Shown here: positions 9,160 to 18,659 of the stretch, in pieces | How the letters are laid out: each line of letters starts with the position of its first letter | Numbering within the stretch: position 1 is the first letter of the stretch | Origin: Bin80 sp965208025 | GTDB taxonomy: Bacteria > Bacteroidota > Rhodothermia > Rhodothermales > Bin80 | Assembly (NCBI GenBank): GCA_965208025.1 | Contig: OZ242302.1 | Coordinates: 3,681,183-3,745,182, forward strand | Direction of reading: 5' to 3' | Length of the DNA stretch: 64,000 bases | Notes under the pieces: generated by a model | Told to the model about the DNA's origin: nothing | Database searches by the model: none | Seen by the model: the letters and a program-made list of their open reading frames with translations, nothing else | Made by a program: the position numbers and the translations under genes

Positions 9160-9264
9160 GTAACGATAATGCACTCAAATAAGTAAGGACTTGTATAGAC
9201 AGATTGATATCCGTTGTATACTATAACAGCAAGCTATTAAGGGTTCGTGAATAAATTATACATT

Positions 9265-9421
9265 GAGACTCTTTCAAAATTCCTCAATTGGATGATTTTT
9301 TGAGGGATTTCGAAAGAGGTTCCCATACTGAAGATTTCGCGTGGTCCGACTAAACTGAGCCAGTTTAAGCCACAATTCAGCGGGGACAACAGGTGAAAAT
9401 AAAGAATTTTGAAAGAGGCTC
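9265..9421. mobile_element. MITE with 18-bp terminal inverted repeats and CATT target duplication
   Basis: The left end GAGACTCTTTCAAAATTC (9265-9282) is matched by the inverse of GAATTTTGAAAGAGGCTC (9404-9421), with one mismatch over 18 bases. The four bases CATT stand directly outside both ends (9261-9264 and 9422-9425), as expected for a target-site duplication. The 157-bp body has no coding capacity. Ends beginning GAG with 4-bp duplications resemble IS5-group elements, so a non-autonomous derivative moved by such a transposase is likely. No second copy was seen in this window. Confidence 0.75.
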
Positions 9422-9839
9422 CATTAACTCTCTATATTTCAGCAGTTGCGCATATTTATGCCAAGTTCTTACAATCCTCTTGGGCAAGTTCTCACCGCAC
9501 TCATCAAACAATGATTTGGAATTTGTAAGGAAAATGTGTATATTCGTTCAGGTGAAAAAAAAACGGATCTCGGTGGTACTCGTTTTCCCTGTATAAGTGC
9601 TCTGCACTACTCTCTACGGGCTTATCACCAGCCCCCAAGAGCTTGTTTTCAATCTCTATGAGGCTGCTCTTGGGGGTGGATTCGTTTGGTTTCACCAATT
9701 GCGCTTCATCAGACGAATCATAGACTGTGTTTCCTAACGAACGCATTGATTCATGCACCCGCCTAACAATCATTTATCCCCATTGCCTCCTACCATACAT
9801 ACTTATAACCTTGTCACTGGATATATCTGAGGCAATAGA

Positions 9840-12728
9840 ATTCTTCAACCTGTTCGTAAGTCTGCTCTTGCAATATTACTTTTTGTAACTACTTTAAGCA
9901 GTAGTGTTGGTCAATCTCTGGATGTGATCTTTCGATGGATTCCTGACCAAAGCGTGATACGAGCATTTTTGCCGGGGGAGTTTAATGGTTGGGGTCCCAA
10001 CACTAGTGGACATATCTCCGCAGGAGCTGTGTCTCAGATGTCCTATCACGTTGAGTCAGGGCAGTGGCTATACTCGCACACTTTGGAAGCAGGCCGTTCC
10101 TATCAGTACAAGGTCCATGCACATTTGAATCATTCGGGGAGCGACTATGTCTGGATTACCGATCCGCTCAACGACCAAGTAAATCCTAACGACAACAACA
10201 ATTCTGTAATTGTCGTTAGGGATCCAATGATTTTTCAAATGGCCAGACAACGGAATGATGCCGGTATTGTAACTGGGGTAAGCGCCGGAGTATTTTCGTC
10301 AAGACCTATCCGTCGTCTGATCGTTGAGATCAACGGACGGCAATTTGATGGACTTCCATTTTTCAATGAAGGGGTGTTCCATTATTCTCTGAATAGCCCA
10401 ATGGAATGTGATGTCACATTTTCAATCATGGCTACGGATAGCCAAGGCAACACTGTAACCCAAGCTGTTGGGGCCACTCCCTTTGAGGTGACTGACCGTT
10501 CGCGCCCGGTTGGAATCAAGGACGGAGTCAATTATAATTCCTCAGACCCATCAAAGGTTACGCTATCTGTGTTTGCTCCAGGAAAGTGTTCGATGCATGC
10601 GGTTGGAGATTTTAATGATTGGCAGGTCAATAATACATCCTTGATGTTTCGGGATGCTTTGCGTCCTGACAGTGTCCACTGGTGGCTTCCAATCACAAAT
10701 TTACCAGCTAACCAAGAGATCGGCTACCAGTATGTTGCAGATGGCGAACTGCGATTTGCTGACTTGTTCTCTACTTTGATTCTTGATCAGAGCTATGACG
10801 GGTTCATCCATCCGAATACCTATCCAAACCTGAAACCCTATCCCCATGGAAAAACACATGGGCCAGTATCGGTCTTACAAACCGACCGCTCTCCTTATCC
10901 GTGGAAGGTGACCGACTTTGAACCGCCTCCCCCAGAGGAACTCGTGATCTACGAAATCCTCCTCCGAGATTATCTTCATGCACATGATTGGGCCACGCTG
11001 ACGGATACATTAGGATACCTGCAGCGGCTGGGGATTAATGCCATAGAACTCATGCCAATCGCTGAGTTTGGAGGAAATTTAAACTGGGGTTACCAGCCAA
11101 ATTTTTATTTCGCACCTGATAAATACTACGGCCCTGCGGATGATCTGAAGCGATTTATTGATACAGCTCATGAGCGGGGAATCGCTGTCTTCCTTGATGT
11201 CGTCTACAATCATGTGGATCTTCCATCTCCTTTGGTCTCTCTCTATGGTGCAGTGGATGCAAACCCGTGGATTAATCTCCCTCCGACTCATGCCTACAAC
11301 GTCTTCTTTGATCTCAACCATGAAAACTCATATACTCAGTATTGGCTGGATCGTGTGAATGAGTACTGGCTGAGGGAATTCAATGTAGATGGATTCCGGT
11401 TTGATTTATCCAAAGGGTTTACCCAACGCAATACTGGCTCTGATAATGCCGCATGGAATCGTTATGATCCGTCCCGTATTCGTCTCATCAAACGAATGGC
11501 CGATAAAATGTGGACGATTGATCCCAAGGCATACATCATTTTGGAGCATTGGGCAGAAGAACGCGAAGAGAGAGAACTCGCGGAATATGGAACAGACCGC
11601 GGGTTCCCTGGCATGATGGTTTGGAGCAATGTAACGCATCCGTTTGGAGAAGCACTGATGGGCTATCATGAGGGACAGAAGAGTAACTTTGCAGAAGCCT
11701 ATTATGGTTCAGGCGGCAAAGGCTGGCGCCTCCCTCATGTCATTGTATACATGGAGAGCCATGATGAGCAGTGGATGATGTACAAGATGCGTAGCTATGG
11801 TGCATGTGAACGCGTACCGTCGGGGGGAGAAGCCTGTTCACCTTCCATAGATGCGAATCAGGGAACCTATAATATTCGCAACCTACCAATTGCGCTGGAT
11901 CGATTGAAAATGACGGGAGCATTCCACTTCTTGCTTCCCGGTCCTAAAATGCTGTGGCAATTTGGGGAACTTGGGTATGGGTATGGCGACCGAGGAGAAG
12001 AATGCTTGCGTCCAGGAAATTGTCCATCGTTTGCGCCAGATCGGACAGATAGTAAGCCAATTCGCTGGGACTACTATGACGATCCTTCCCGCAGAAAGTT
12101 ATACGATACTTGGTCCGCACTTCTTCATTTGAGGAAGGAAAATCCTATCTTTCATAGTACAGGAACGATTGTATTGATAGATGTATCTGGACCTGTAAAG
12201 CGTATTCAACTTCATCATGTGACGACTGAAATGGAAGCCGTTATTGTAGGCAATTTTGACGTCATTCCTGCTTCAACCAATTTGAATTTTTCTTCCCATC
12301 CAGCTTACTGGTATGATTATTTGTCGGGAGATTCTTTGAATGTAAATGAGGGAACTTCTCTTAATCTTGAACCTGGTGAGTTTCATATCTACACGAACCA
12401 GAACTTGCGATCTCCAGAATCTGAATTCACGACCAATCGGACTTTGACACCGAGCACCCCACACCAAGCTTACGCACTCTACAGGAATTATCCTAACCCA
12501 TTTCATGATTACACTACATTAGAGTTTAGTGTAAATGATCCTCAGGAAGTCAAGATTGAGGTCTATGATCTTCTGGGTCGGAGGGTCTCCACACTGTTCC
12601 ATGATAAGATCACATCGGGGAAACACTCGGTTATTTTTGAGGCAGGTGAATTACCGAGCGGGATCTACTCTGTCCGAATGACAGGTGCTTCTGGGCCAAC
12701 GACGACCTCTGTGGCTCTTGTAAGATAA
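9840..12728 (+). CDS. Secreted GH13 alpha-amylase-family enzyme with CBM48-like domains and T9SS sorting domain
   Basis: This is a glycoside hydrolase family 13 enzyme acting on alpha-glucans. Counting from GTG 9924, two E-set/CBM48-like modules (LPGEFNGWGPNT near residue 13; AVGDFNDWQVN near 227) precede the TIM barrel. Its conserved regions are LDVVYNHVD (~425), DGFRFDLSKGF with the nucleophile Asp (~490), IILEHWAEE with the acid Glu (~537) and MESHDEQ (~612). The last ~85 residues (LYRNYPNPFHDYTTLEF, VYDLLGRRVS) are a T9SS type A sorting domain. The first standard start, GTG 9924, would omit a clear signal peptide. The frame is open upstream to TGA 9828 and encodes KSALAILLFVTTLSSSVGQS, apparently starting at ATT 9840 behind GAGG. 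Surface location is inferred. Confidence 0.87.
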   Translation: MLQPVRKSALAILLFVTTLSSSVGQSLDVIFRWIPDQSVIRAFLPGEFNGWGPNTSGHISAGAVSQMSYHVESGQWLYSHTLEAGRSYQYKVHAHLNHSGSDYVWITDPLNDQVNPNDNNNSVIVVRDPMIFQMARQRNDAGIVTGVSAGVFSSRPIRRLIVEINGRQFDGLPFFNEGVFHYSLNSPMECDVTFSIMATDSQGNTVTQAVGATPFEVTDRSRPVGIKDGVNYNSSDPSKVTLSVFAPGKCSMHAVGDFNDWQVNNTSLMFRDALRPDSVHWWLPITNLPANQEIGYQYVADGELRFADLFSTLILDQSYDGFIHPNTYPNLKPYPHGKTHGPVSVLQTDRSPYPWKVTDFEPPPPEELVIYEILLRDYLHAHDWATLTDTLGYLQRLGINAIELMPIAEFGGNLNWGYQPNFYFAPDKYYGPADDLKRFIDTAHERGIAVFLDVVYNHVDLPSPLVSLYGAVDANPWINLPPTHAYNVFFDLNHENSYTQYWLDRVNEYWLREFNVDGFRFDLSKGFTQRNTGSDNAAWNRYDPSRIRLIKRMADKMWTIDPKAYIILEHWAEEREERELAEYGTDRGFPGMMVWSNVTHPFGEALMGYHEGQKSNFAEAYYGSGGKGWRLPHVIVYMESHDEQWMMYKMRSYGACERVPSGGEACSPSIDANQGTYNIRNLPIALDRLKMTGAFHFLLPGPKMLWQFGELGYGYGDRGEECLRPGNCPSFAPDRTDSKPIRWDYYDDPSRRKLYDTWSALLHLRKENPIFHSTGTIVLIDVSGPVKRIQLHHVTTEMEAVIVGNFDVIPASTNLNFSSHPAYWYDYLSGDSLNVNEGTSLNLEPGEFHIYTNQNLRSPESEFTTNRTLTPSTPHQAYALYRNYPNPFHDYTTLEFSVNDPQEVKIEVYDLLGRRVSTLFHDKITSGKHSVIFEAGELPSGIYSVRMTGASGPTTTSVALVR

Positions 12729-13012
12729 GGGGATTATAACCTAAGATAAGTTCGCCAATGCTCTTGAAGATACTCTGGGGTGCCTATTCGGACTATATCA
12801 TCTCTTCATTTGTCGAGATATTTAACCCTATCTTTTTCCAAAGAAATATGACGAAACCTCTATGTGTGATCTAAGATTAGGCTTCACAGTAGTCAGACAC
12901 CGTTAGTTCTCCGAGAACAATGAGAACTTGGGATGGCATAGTGTCTTCACCTAAGAGCCCTCTGGTTCAGGTGGCGAGGAGCTACTGTTTAAGTCCACTC
13001 CAGAATTGACCT

Positions 13013-14983
13013 ATGAATCTAATTCGCATATTTATTAGTAGTGTCCAGAGTGAGTTTGTTCAAGAACGGAGGCTGCTACGAGATTATCTTCGCGAAGACG
13101 CAATGATGCGAAGATTTTTCGATGTATTCTTATTTGAAGAAGTTCCTGCCACGGATCGGCGCCCCAATCAACTATATTTGGATGAAGTAGAGCAATCTGA
13201 AATCTATATCGGTTTATTTGGAGACACATATGGTTCCGAGGATCAAGAAGGAGTCTCTCCAACGGAGCGAGAGTTTGACCATGCGACTGCAGTAGGGGCT
13301 TATCGAATTATTTTTCTGAAAAATCTGGAAGACCATACTCGACATCCAAAGATGCTGGCACTCATCACTAAGGCACAGTCGGGTCTGATCAGAAAGAGAT
13401 TCAATACCCCCGAAGAACTGAAAGTCAGCGTTTATGCTGCCTTGGTTGAATTCTTGGTAGCGAAAGGGATGATTCGTTCTACTCCATTTGACGCGGCTCA
13501 CTGTATGGGGGCCTCTCTTGACGATCTTGACTCTAATCGGATGATGCGCTTCATCCGAACTGCACGTAGAGTCAGACAATTTCCACTTCAAGAGGATGCA
13601 TCCAAAGAGGAGTTATTGGAGCATTTGAATCTTTGCAATGCAGGTCAACCAACGAATGCAGCAGTATTACTATTTGGAAAAAATCCACAGCGGTTTTTGA
13701 TGTCTTCTGAGATAAAGTGTGCACATTTCCACGGAACAAAGGTCGCAAAGCCAATTCCATCGCATCAAGTCTTCAAAGGAACAGTATTTGATCTGGTGGA
13801 TCAGGCGGTAGATTTCGTGCTCAGCAAAATCAATCTATCTATCGGAACACGGGCAGAATCTACGCGTGCTGTCCGAACCAATGAAATTCCAAAAGAGGTT
13901 GTGACTGAGGCGATTGTAAATGCGGTTGCCCACCGAGATTATGGGGATAGTAGCAGTGTTCAAGTGATGCTGTTTTCCGATAGATTAGAAGTATGGAATT
14001 CAGGAAAACTTCAACCCCCGCTAACATTAGATAAACTACGTGTAGCCCACGGTTCGGTGCCGCGTAACCCTTTGTTGGCGCAGAGTATGTATTTGGTTGA
14101 ATATATTGAACGAATGGGAACTGGAACTCTGGACATGATCGAACGCTGTGTTGATGCTGGTTTACCAGAGCCAAAGTTTTCGGTTAGGGATGGATTTGTT
14201 ACTACGATCGTACGATCAAATACACGAAAGTATGCTGTTACCGCATATTGTGGACACGAACCTGTGGTTGATGTTGACATTTTGATGCTTTACCCCAATG
14301 GTACATGGAAACGGGCAAAAACTGACAGACAGGGGGTGGCGAATGTTGAATTACATTCTGTTTATTTGCCAATGACGGTATTTGCTGCTGCTGAGGGTTT
14401 TGCCGCATCCATAGAGTTTGGCTGGAGGCCAGAAGAAAGCAAACTCACGCTACAGCTAAGTTCATTGAATAATGGTGGAGCGGTCATTTTACCTAATGGA
14501 TCAGGTCGTATCCCTGGACTTCACGGCAGAGTTAACCCGGTACTTGATGCCAATGGACGAACTTATCTCTACGCGAATAATCTTTCAATAAACCATGGTC
14601 AGAGCAAACCTGTGTTCTTTGATTACGGCGAAGAGTTGAATCTCATGGATGCCGAAGGTATTGAGAAGTACATAAAAATTGTCCATATAATTGATCAATC
14701 GGCATTGATTGAATATTGGCAGCCAGAGTCACAGCCAGAGTCACAGCCAGAGTCACTTGACCAGCGAGTTCTGAATCATCTCATTGAAGGTCCGATGTCA
14801 AAAAGTGAGTTATCAAGTAGTCTGGGGCAGAGACAGGTGTCTGGTCAACTCAACAAGGTTGTTCGTAGACTTCTGAAGGATAAGATCATTACTCACACCC
14901 TACCGAATAAACCACAGAGTAGACTTCAAAAATATCTCCTTACTGAAAAAGGACGGGCAAGAATTAAAGGTCGCAGTGCATGA
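13013..14983 (+). CDS. DUF4062 and RecG-like ATPase (HATPase_c_4) fusion protein
   Basis: The 656-residue protein begins with a DUF4062 domain (RIFISSVQSEFVQERRLLRD, to about residue 130), a module found in signalling and defence-type proteins. The middle (about 200-400) is the ATP-binding region of the AlbA_2/HATPase_c_4 family: AAVLLFGKNPQRFL, EAIVNAVAHRDY, LFSDRLEVWNSG, ERMGTGTLDMIE. A carboxypeptidase-like beta segment follows, then a linker of three QPES repeats and a C-terminal winged helix (VLNHLIEGPMSKSELSSSLG). This suggests a nucleotide-responsive DNA-binding regulator or defence protein in the cytoplasm. It stands alone, with ~280 and ~630 bases of non-coding sequence on either side. 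Confidence 0.8.
   Translation: MNLIRIFISSVQSEFVQERRLLRDYLREDAMMRRFFDVFLFEEVPATDRRPNQLYLDEVEQSEIYIGLFGDTYGSEDQEGVSPTEREFDHATAVGAYRIIFLKNLEDHTRHPKMLALITKAQSGLIRKRFNTPEELKVSVYAALVEFLVAKGMIRSTPFDAAHCMGASLDDLDSNRMMRFIRTARRVRQFPLQEDASKEELLEHLNLCNAGQPTNAAVLLFGKNPQRFLMSSEIKCAHFHGTKVAKPIPSHQVFKGTVFDLVDQAVDFVLSKINLSIGTRAESTRAVRTNEIPKEVVTEAIVNAVAHRDYGDSSSVQVMLFSDRLEVWNSGKLQPPLTLDKLRVAHGSVPRNPLLAQSMYLVEYIERMGTGTLDMIERCVDAGLPEPKFSVRDGFVTTIVRSNTRKYAVTAYCGHEPVVDVDILMLYPNGTWKRAKTDRQGVANVELHSVYLPMTVFAAAEGFAASIEFGWRPEESKLTLQLSSLNNGGAVILPNGSGRIPGLHGRVNPVLDANGRTYLYANNLSINHGQSKPVFFDYGEELNLMDAEGIEKYIKIVHIIDQSALIEYWQPESQPESQPESLDQRVLNHLIEGPMSKSELSSSLGQRQVSGQLNKVVRRLLKDKIITHTLPNKPQSRLQKYLLTEKGRARIKGRSA
14720..14755 (+). 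repeat. Three in-frame copies of a 12-bp repeat (QPES linker)
   Basis: CAGCCAGAGTCA is repeated three times without change and encodes QPES-QPES-QPES between the ATPase part and the C-terminal winged helix of the DUF4062 protein. As 12 bp keeps the frame, gain or loss of units would change linker length only. Confidence 0.9.
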
Positions 14984-15614
14984 GAGATTCTGGTACACCC
15001 AACTTTAATAAGTTAACAGCCGGCGATCATTGTTTAACATAAGAAACCAAAAAGGCTGATGAATTTGAGAAAACTGGTGGAATATGGGGCTGCACCTTTT
15101 GAGCAAATCTATCATTAGACCTCACCCTCGCTTGATATCATGTAGCGAACTCGCCAGTCTGCTCTTGCCTTCAATTTAGTGCAACTTAGCCGTACCTTGA
15201 ATTCTTCTCCCCGTTTCGGAGAGTAACGTTCAGCATGCCAATTCGCTTCTTCTGGTATCGGGATTTAACGGTCTTGTAATCCCAGTAGTAGCAGCTGTCT
15301 AACGTCAATTAGATCTCATAGTTGGAGGAGCTCAAACAACGAGGTAAGGTCAGTCCAGAATTGTTAGGTTTCCGATCTGGCAGAAGGGCTACTTTGCAGG
15401 ATTCCAAAGCTAGTTCAAGAGAGAGATAAGGTTCTCATCCCACACAAATTTTGGTAGAACCATAAACTATATCGCTGACAGAAAATGATCCTTCATACTG
15501 CTTGTGTGTTCCAAGATTTGGACTTAATTGCTATGGATAACCATAGTGTACAAGGTCAGATAATAACCCATCCAATTTTTTTAGGCAACTTCAGGAGTCT
15601 CTGAACCAACTAAG
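14984..15614. other. Intergenic, no gene recognised
   Basis: About 630 bases between the DUF4062 gene and the DUF2335 gene carry no open frame with recognisable content on either strand. I saw no tRNA and no strong hairpin. It may hold a decayed gene, but nothing can be named. Confidence 0.5.
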
Positions 15615-15977
15615 ATGAAAGGGAAACAAAACTCTTCAAAGAGTAAGCTGACAGAAAGTGCTGACCAACAGATAATCAATTCTGATGCATCCGATCCATC
15701 TTTGGCTAGACTAATGGCAAGGTATGAAGCAATATCCCCTGGCATGGGCAATCGTGTCTTGAAGATCATGGATCGAGAGGCGGAACTTGAATTGAGCAAA
15801 ATTAAATTAAAGCAGCACCAGAGTCACGTCAGCGCATTAATTTCTGCAGCATTGATCGTTTCAGCGGGGGTAGGGATGTTCTTTGAAGTATACTGGCCCG
15901 TCATTCTGGTGCTTGGACTCGGTGGGATGGCCACATATATATTACGTGAAGTCATGGTATGGTCGTCAAAGAAATGA
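15615..15977 (+). CDS. DUF2335 family small membrane protein
   Basis: The 120-residue product has a charged N-terminal half with the DUF2335-like segment YEAISPGMGNRVLKIMDREA. Two hydrophobic segments follow (SALISAALIVSAGVGMFF and VYWPVILVLGLGGMATYIL), ending in a short basic tail. This order (soluble helix, then a transmembrane hairpin) is normal for the family, which is often found on mobile or accessory DNA. Function is not established. It stands between two non-coding stretches, so no operon partner is seen. Confidence 0.75.
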   Translation: MKGKQNSSKSKLTESADQQIINSDASDPSLARLMARYEAISPGMGNRVLKIMDREAELELSKIKLKQHQSHVSALISAALIVSAGVGMFFEVYWPVILVLGLGGMATYILREVMVWSSKK

Positions 15978-16165
15978 TTTCGCTTGTAGAGCGAACCCTT
16001 TCGATCGGTTACTCTTCCCTCAGCTCTCTCTTTTCCTATTCTCCCCCTGTTTGAGATCTTGGTGAACTGCATTGATTTGGTCACGCTCAACTATGTTAGT
16101 TTTTACCTGAGAATTTAAATTTGAGAGTGCGGGGCCTGGTGGCTTGCTGCTAAAAATATTTCACC

Positions 16166-17137
16166 ATGTTACATGTGACTAACGGAGATTTAGCCGCAGA
16201 CCTGATCCGTTCTTCGTGTATTGAAGGAGATGTATTACCATGGCGAGATGTACTTCATATCGGTCCGGTTCCAGGTGACATGTCCATGAAAACATTAAGC
16301 AAAAGGCGCGCAGAGTGCTTATCATCATTAGGGTGCGGTGATGAAGAAGAGTTGTTTCAGAATTTTTTGGACAGAAATTCTACGCTACAATCTCATTTGA
16401 TAGAAAGTCCGGTAATTCTCTGGTTTGAGCATGATCTCTATGATCAATTACAGTTGATCCAAATCCTCGCATGGATCGCAGAGATTAATTCCGTAGTTCA
16501 CAACTGCTACCTGATTTGTATTGATCAATATCCTGGTGTTGAGCCTTTCCATGGACTGGGAAACCTACATCAAGAACAGATCACCCAACTATTCGGAACA
16601 CGCAAGCTGGTCACGGCCTCTCTCATGTCTTCCTCCGTAGATGCGTGGAAATGTTTTACCGGCTCAAACCCCGAGAAGCATCAAGAATTGGCTGACAGAA
16701 TCAATCCTGAACTACCATTTCTTCAAAGTGCATATCGCCGTTTTCTGGAAGATTGGCCCTCGGTTTTCAATGGATTAGGTCGAACAGAGGCACATGCACT
16801 GAGCCTGATTGCCGAAGGAATTCAAGATCCAGTAGAGTTATTTCGTGCACATGGGGCGAATGAACAGGCTCCGTTCATGGGCGACTGGGCTTTTTGGCAG
16901 ACTATTAGGGGGTTAGCAGGTGGCTTATCACCGCTCATCATCGTGGAAGGAGACCAATTATCACCCGGCTTCCAAAACGTACGATTCAAGATCACTCCCA
17001 AAGGAAGTTCCGTGTCACGAGGGGAGGAGGATGCCATTCAGCTTCGCGGAGTGGACCGCTGGTATGGTGGTTACCATGCGACGGATCGAGAAAATGTTTC
17101 AAGATGGGATGCGGCACGGGGCCGCCTCACATTCTGA
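16166..17137 (+). CDS. DUF1835 domain-containing protein
   Basis: The 323-residue protein opens with MLHVTNGDLAADLI and GDVLPWRDVLHIGPVP, the signature of DUF1835. Then come ILWFEHDLYDQLQLIQIL and a C-terminal part (GLGRTEAHALSLIAEG, then WYGGYHATDRENVSRWDA) that matches the usual C-terminal half of such proteins. Length is normal and no signal peptide is present. Its biochemical role is unknown to me. It stands alone. Confidence 0.82.
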   Translation: MLHVTNGDLAADLIRSSCIEGDVLPWRDVLHIGPVPGDMSMKTLSKRRAECLSSLGCGDEEELFQNFLDRNSTLQSHLIESPVILWFEHDLYDQLQLIQILAWIAEINSVVHNCYLICIDQYPGVEPFHGLGNLHQEQITQLFGTRKLVTASLMSSSVDAWKCFTGSNPEKHQELADRINPELPFLQSAYRRFLEDWPSVFNGLGRTEAHALSLIAEGIQDPVELFRAHGANEQAPFMGDWAFWQTIRGLAGGLSPLIIVEGDQLSPGFQNVRFKITPKGSSVSRGEEDAIQLRGVDRWYGGYHATDRENVSRWDAARGRLTF

Positions 17138-17466
17138 GGGGGCAGTGTCTATGTCTCAGTTGAACAGCATTCTGAAACGAGGAAACGTGAGGCAACATAA
17201 CTTACATATGATCAGATAACCAATTGTATGGAGAGTTCTTTTTCTATTTGGTACTTCAAGTCATATGGGTTTCTAGGAGAGAAGGCCATTTCTGCAAGGA
17301 TCAATGAGAGAATGGATGACTTCCGAAAGGGCGCTTTGGTTTGTCTCATGTGGTACGATCAAAATTATGATTTCTTATTGGGATAGACGGGTGGGCTTTT
17401 CATTGATTGATGAACGATGCGTAGCCATGCATACAACAAGTAAAAGTTGAGGTATTGTATCAAAAC
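17138..17466. other. Intergenic, no gene recognised
   Basis: This spacer separates the DUF1835 and ABC binding-protein genes. A ribosome-binding-like TTGAGG (17447-17452) stands 14 bases before the ATG at 17467. Nothing else stands out. Confidence 0.5.
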
Positions 17467-18645
17467 ATGCATATCAGGGTCACTAGAATATGGAATTTGA
17501 TTAGAGAAAATACAGTTTTAGCACTCGTTCTCGCTGGGTTGGTATTCAGTATTTCGGCCTGTGACCAAGTCACTGAGACTGTCGAAATACCTGTGGGAGT
17601 CATTCTTCCACTTTCGGGTACTCTGGGCGTAGCAGGGCAGAGTATCATGGAGGGGATGAATCTGGCACTTGAGGATATAAATACTCAGATGCCATTTCGG
17701 CTCCGCTTTATCGTTGAAGATGGGAAGAGCATCATCGACACAGCTCTTAGTGCATATACAAGACTCGCAGATGAACATAACGTACCGATTATCATCGGTC
17801 CGGCAACTTCATCTGAAACCGAACAGGCCATTCCGCTCATCAACAGCAGAAAAATAGCCACACTTAGTCCTACGGCAGCACGGAGTGGATTGAGTGCCCA
17901 GAGTGAGTTTCTATTTCTCTCCTCTCTAACAGTGGACCGCACGATCCCAGATGGTGTGCATATCTCGAAAGCTTATATGGGTTATCAGAATGTGGCTACG
18001 CTTGTAAATGATCAAGACGCATTTTCGATCAATAGTCATGAGATTCTTGTTGACGAACTTGAAAGCTACGATGATATTACAATCGTTCATGCGGCATCCT
18101 ATAGTCTTACTCAGGGGACGGAGTTTGGAGATATCACGCCCCAGTTGATTGCAATCCAAAATGCTACTCCCACACCGGAAGCTATCTTTCTATCTGCATT
18201 ACCCGCAGGACGAATTGGGGCACTCATTGCTGCTCACCGACTGGAGCTTAGGATCCCGTTTATTGTTAATTTCATGTCAATTGAAGCGATTCAAGCCGTG
18301 AATGCGGTGGAACTGGGTGCTGCTGAGGGTGCGATTACATTCCAAGTATGGTTACCAAATACTGAATTAGAGGCAAATAAAAACTTTGTTGATAATTTTA
18401 TAAGCGAATATGGTAAAGAACCCGGTGACTTTGCTGCTCGTGGCTATGCTTCCGTAACCATATTAGGGAAGGTCATGACTCAAATTTCAACTTTTGATCC
18501 TGTCTCTATCAGAGATGGGCTGAGTGAACTGAGAGATTTTAATTCTATTTTTGGATCATTTTCTTTCGATGCGAATGGGGACGCAGTAGCCAGTCCAGTC
18601 ATTGCACAAGTGCGAAATAATATGTTTGAGGTACTGACTGAGTAA
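17467..18645 (+). CDS. ABC transporter substrate-binding lipoprotein (branched-chain amino acid type)
   Basis: The 392-residue product has a lipoprotein signal (VLALVLAGLVFSISAC, Cys about residue 32) followed by a type I periplasmic binding fold of the LivJ/Peripla_BP_6 kind. Visible segments are IPVGVILPLSGTLGVAGQSI, GMNLALEDIN, IIGPATSSETEQAIPLIN and the late FAARGYASV. TTG 17455 is an alternative start but sits only two bases from the GAGG motif, so ATG 17467 is preferred. No permease or ATPase genes are adjacent, so the transporter partners are elsewhere or it acts as a sensor. Ligand is not predictable. Confidence 0.82.
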   Translation: MHIRVTRIWNLIRENTVLALVLAGLVFSISACDQVTETVEIPVGVILPLSGTLGVAGQSIMEGMNLALEDINTQMPFRLRFIVEDGKSIIDTALSAYTRLADEHNVPIIIGPATSSETEQAIPLINSRKIATLSPTAARSGLSAQSEFLFLSSLTVDRTIPDGVHISKAYMGYQNVATLVNDQDAFSINSHEILVDELESYDDITIVHAASYSLTQGTEFGDITPQLIAIQNATPTPEAIFLSALPAGRIGALIAAHRLELRIPFIVNFMSIEAIQAVNAVELGAAEGAITFQVWLPNTELEANKNFVDNFISEYGKEPGDFAARGYASVTILGKVMTQISTFDPVSIRDGLSELRDFNSIFGSFSFDANGDAVASPVIAQVRNNMFEVLTE

Positions 18646-18659
18646 CCTCGGATAATTGT

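Noticed and set aside
9504..9773. Minus-strand 89-codon frame upstream of the amylase gene
   Set aside because: No homology-like features and no start signals; it lies in the spacer between the MITE and the amylase start.
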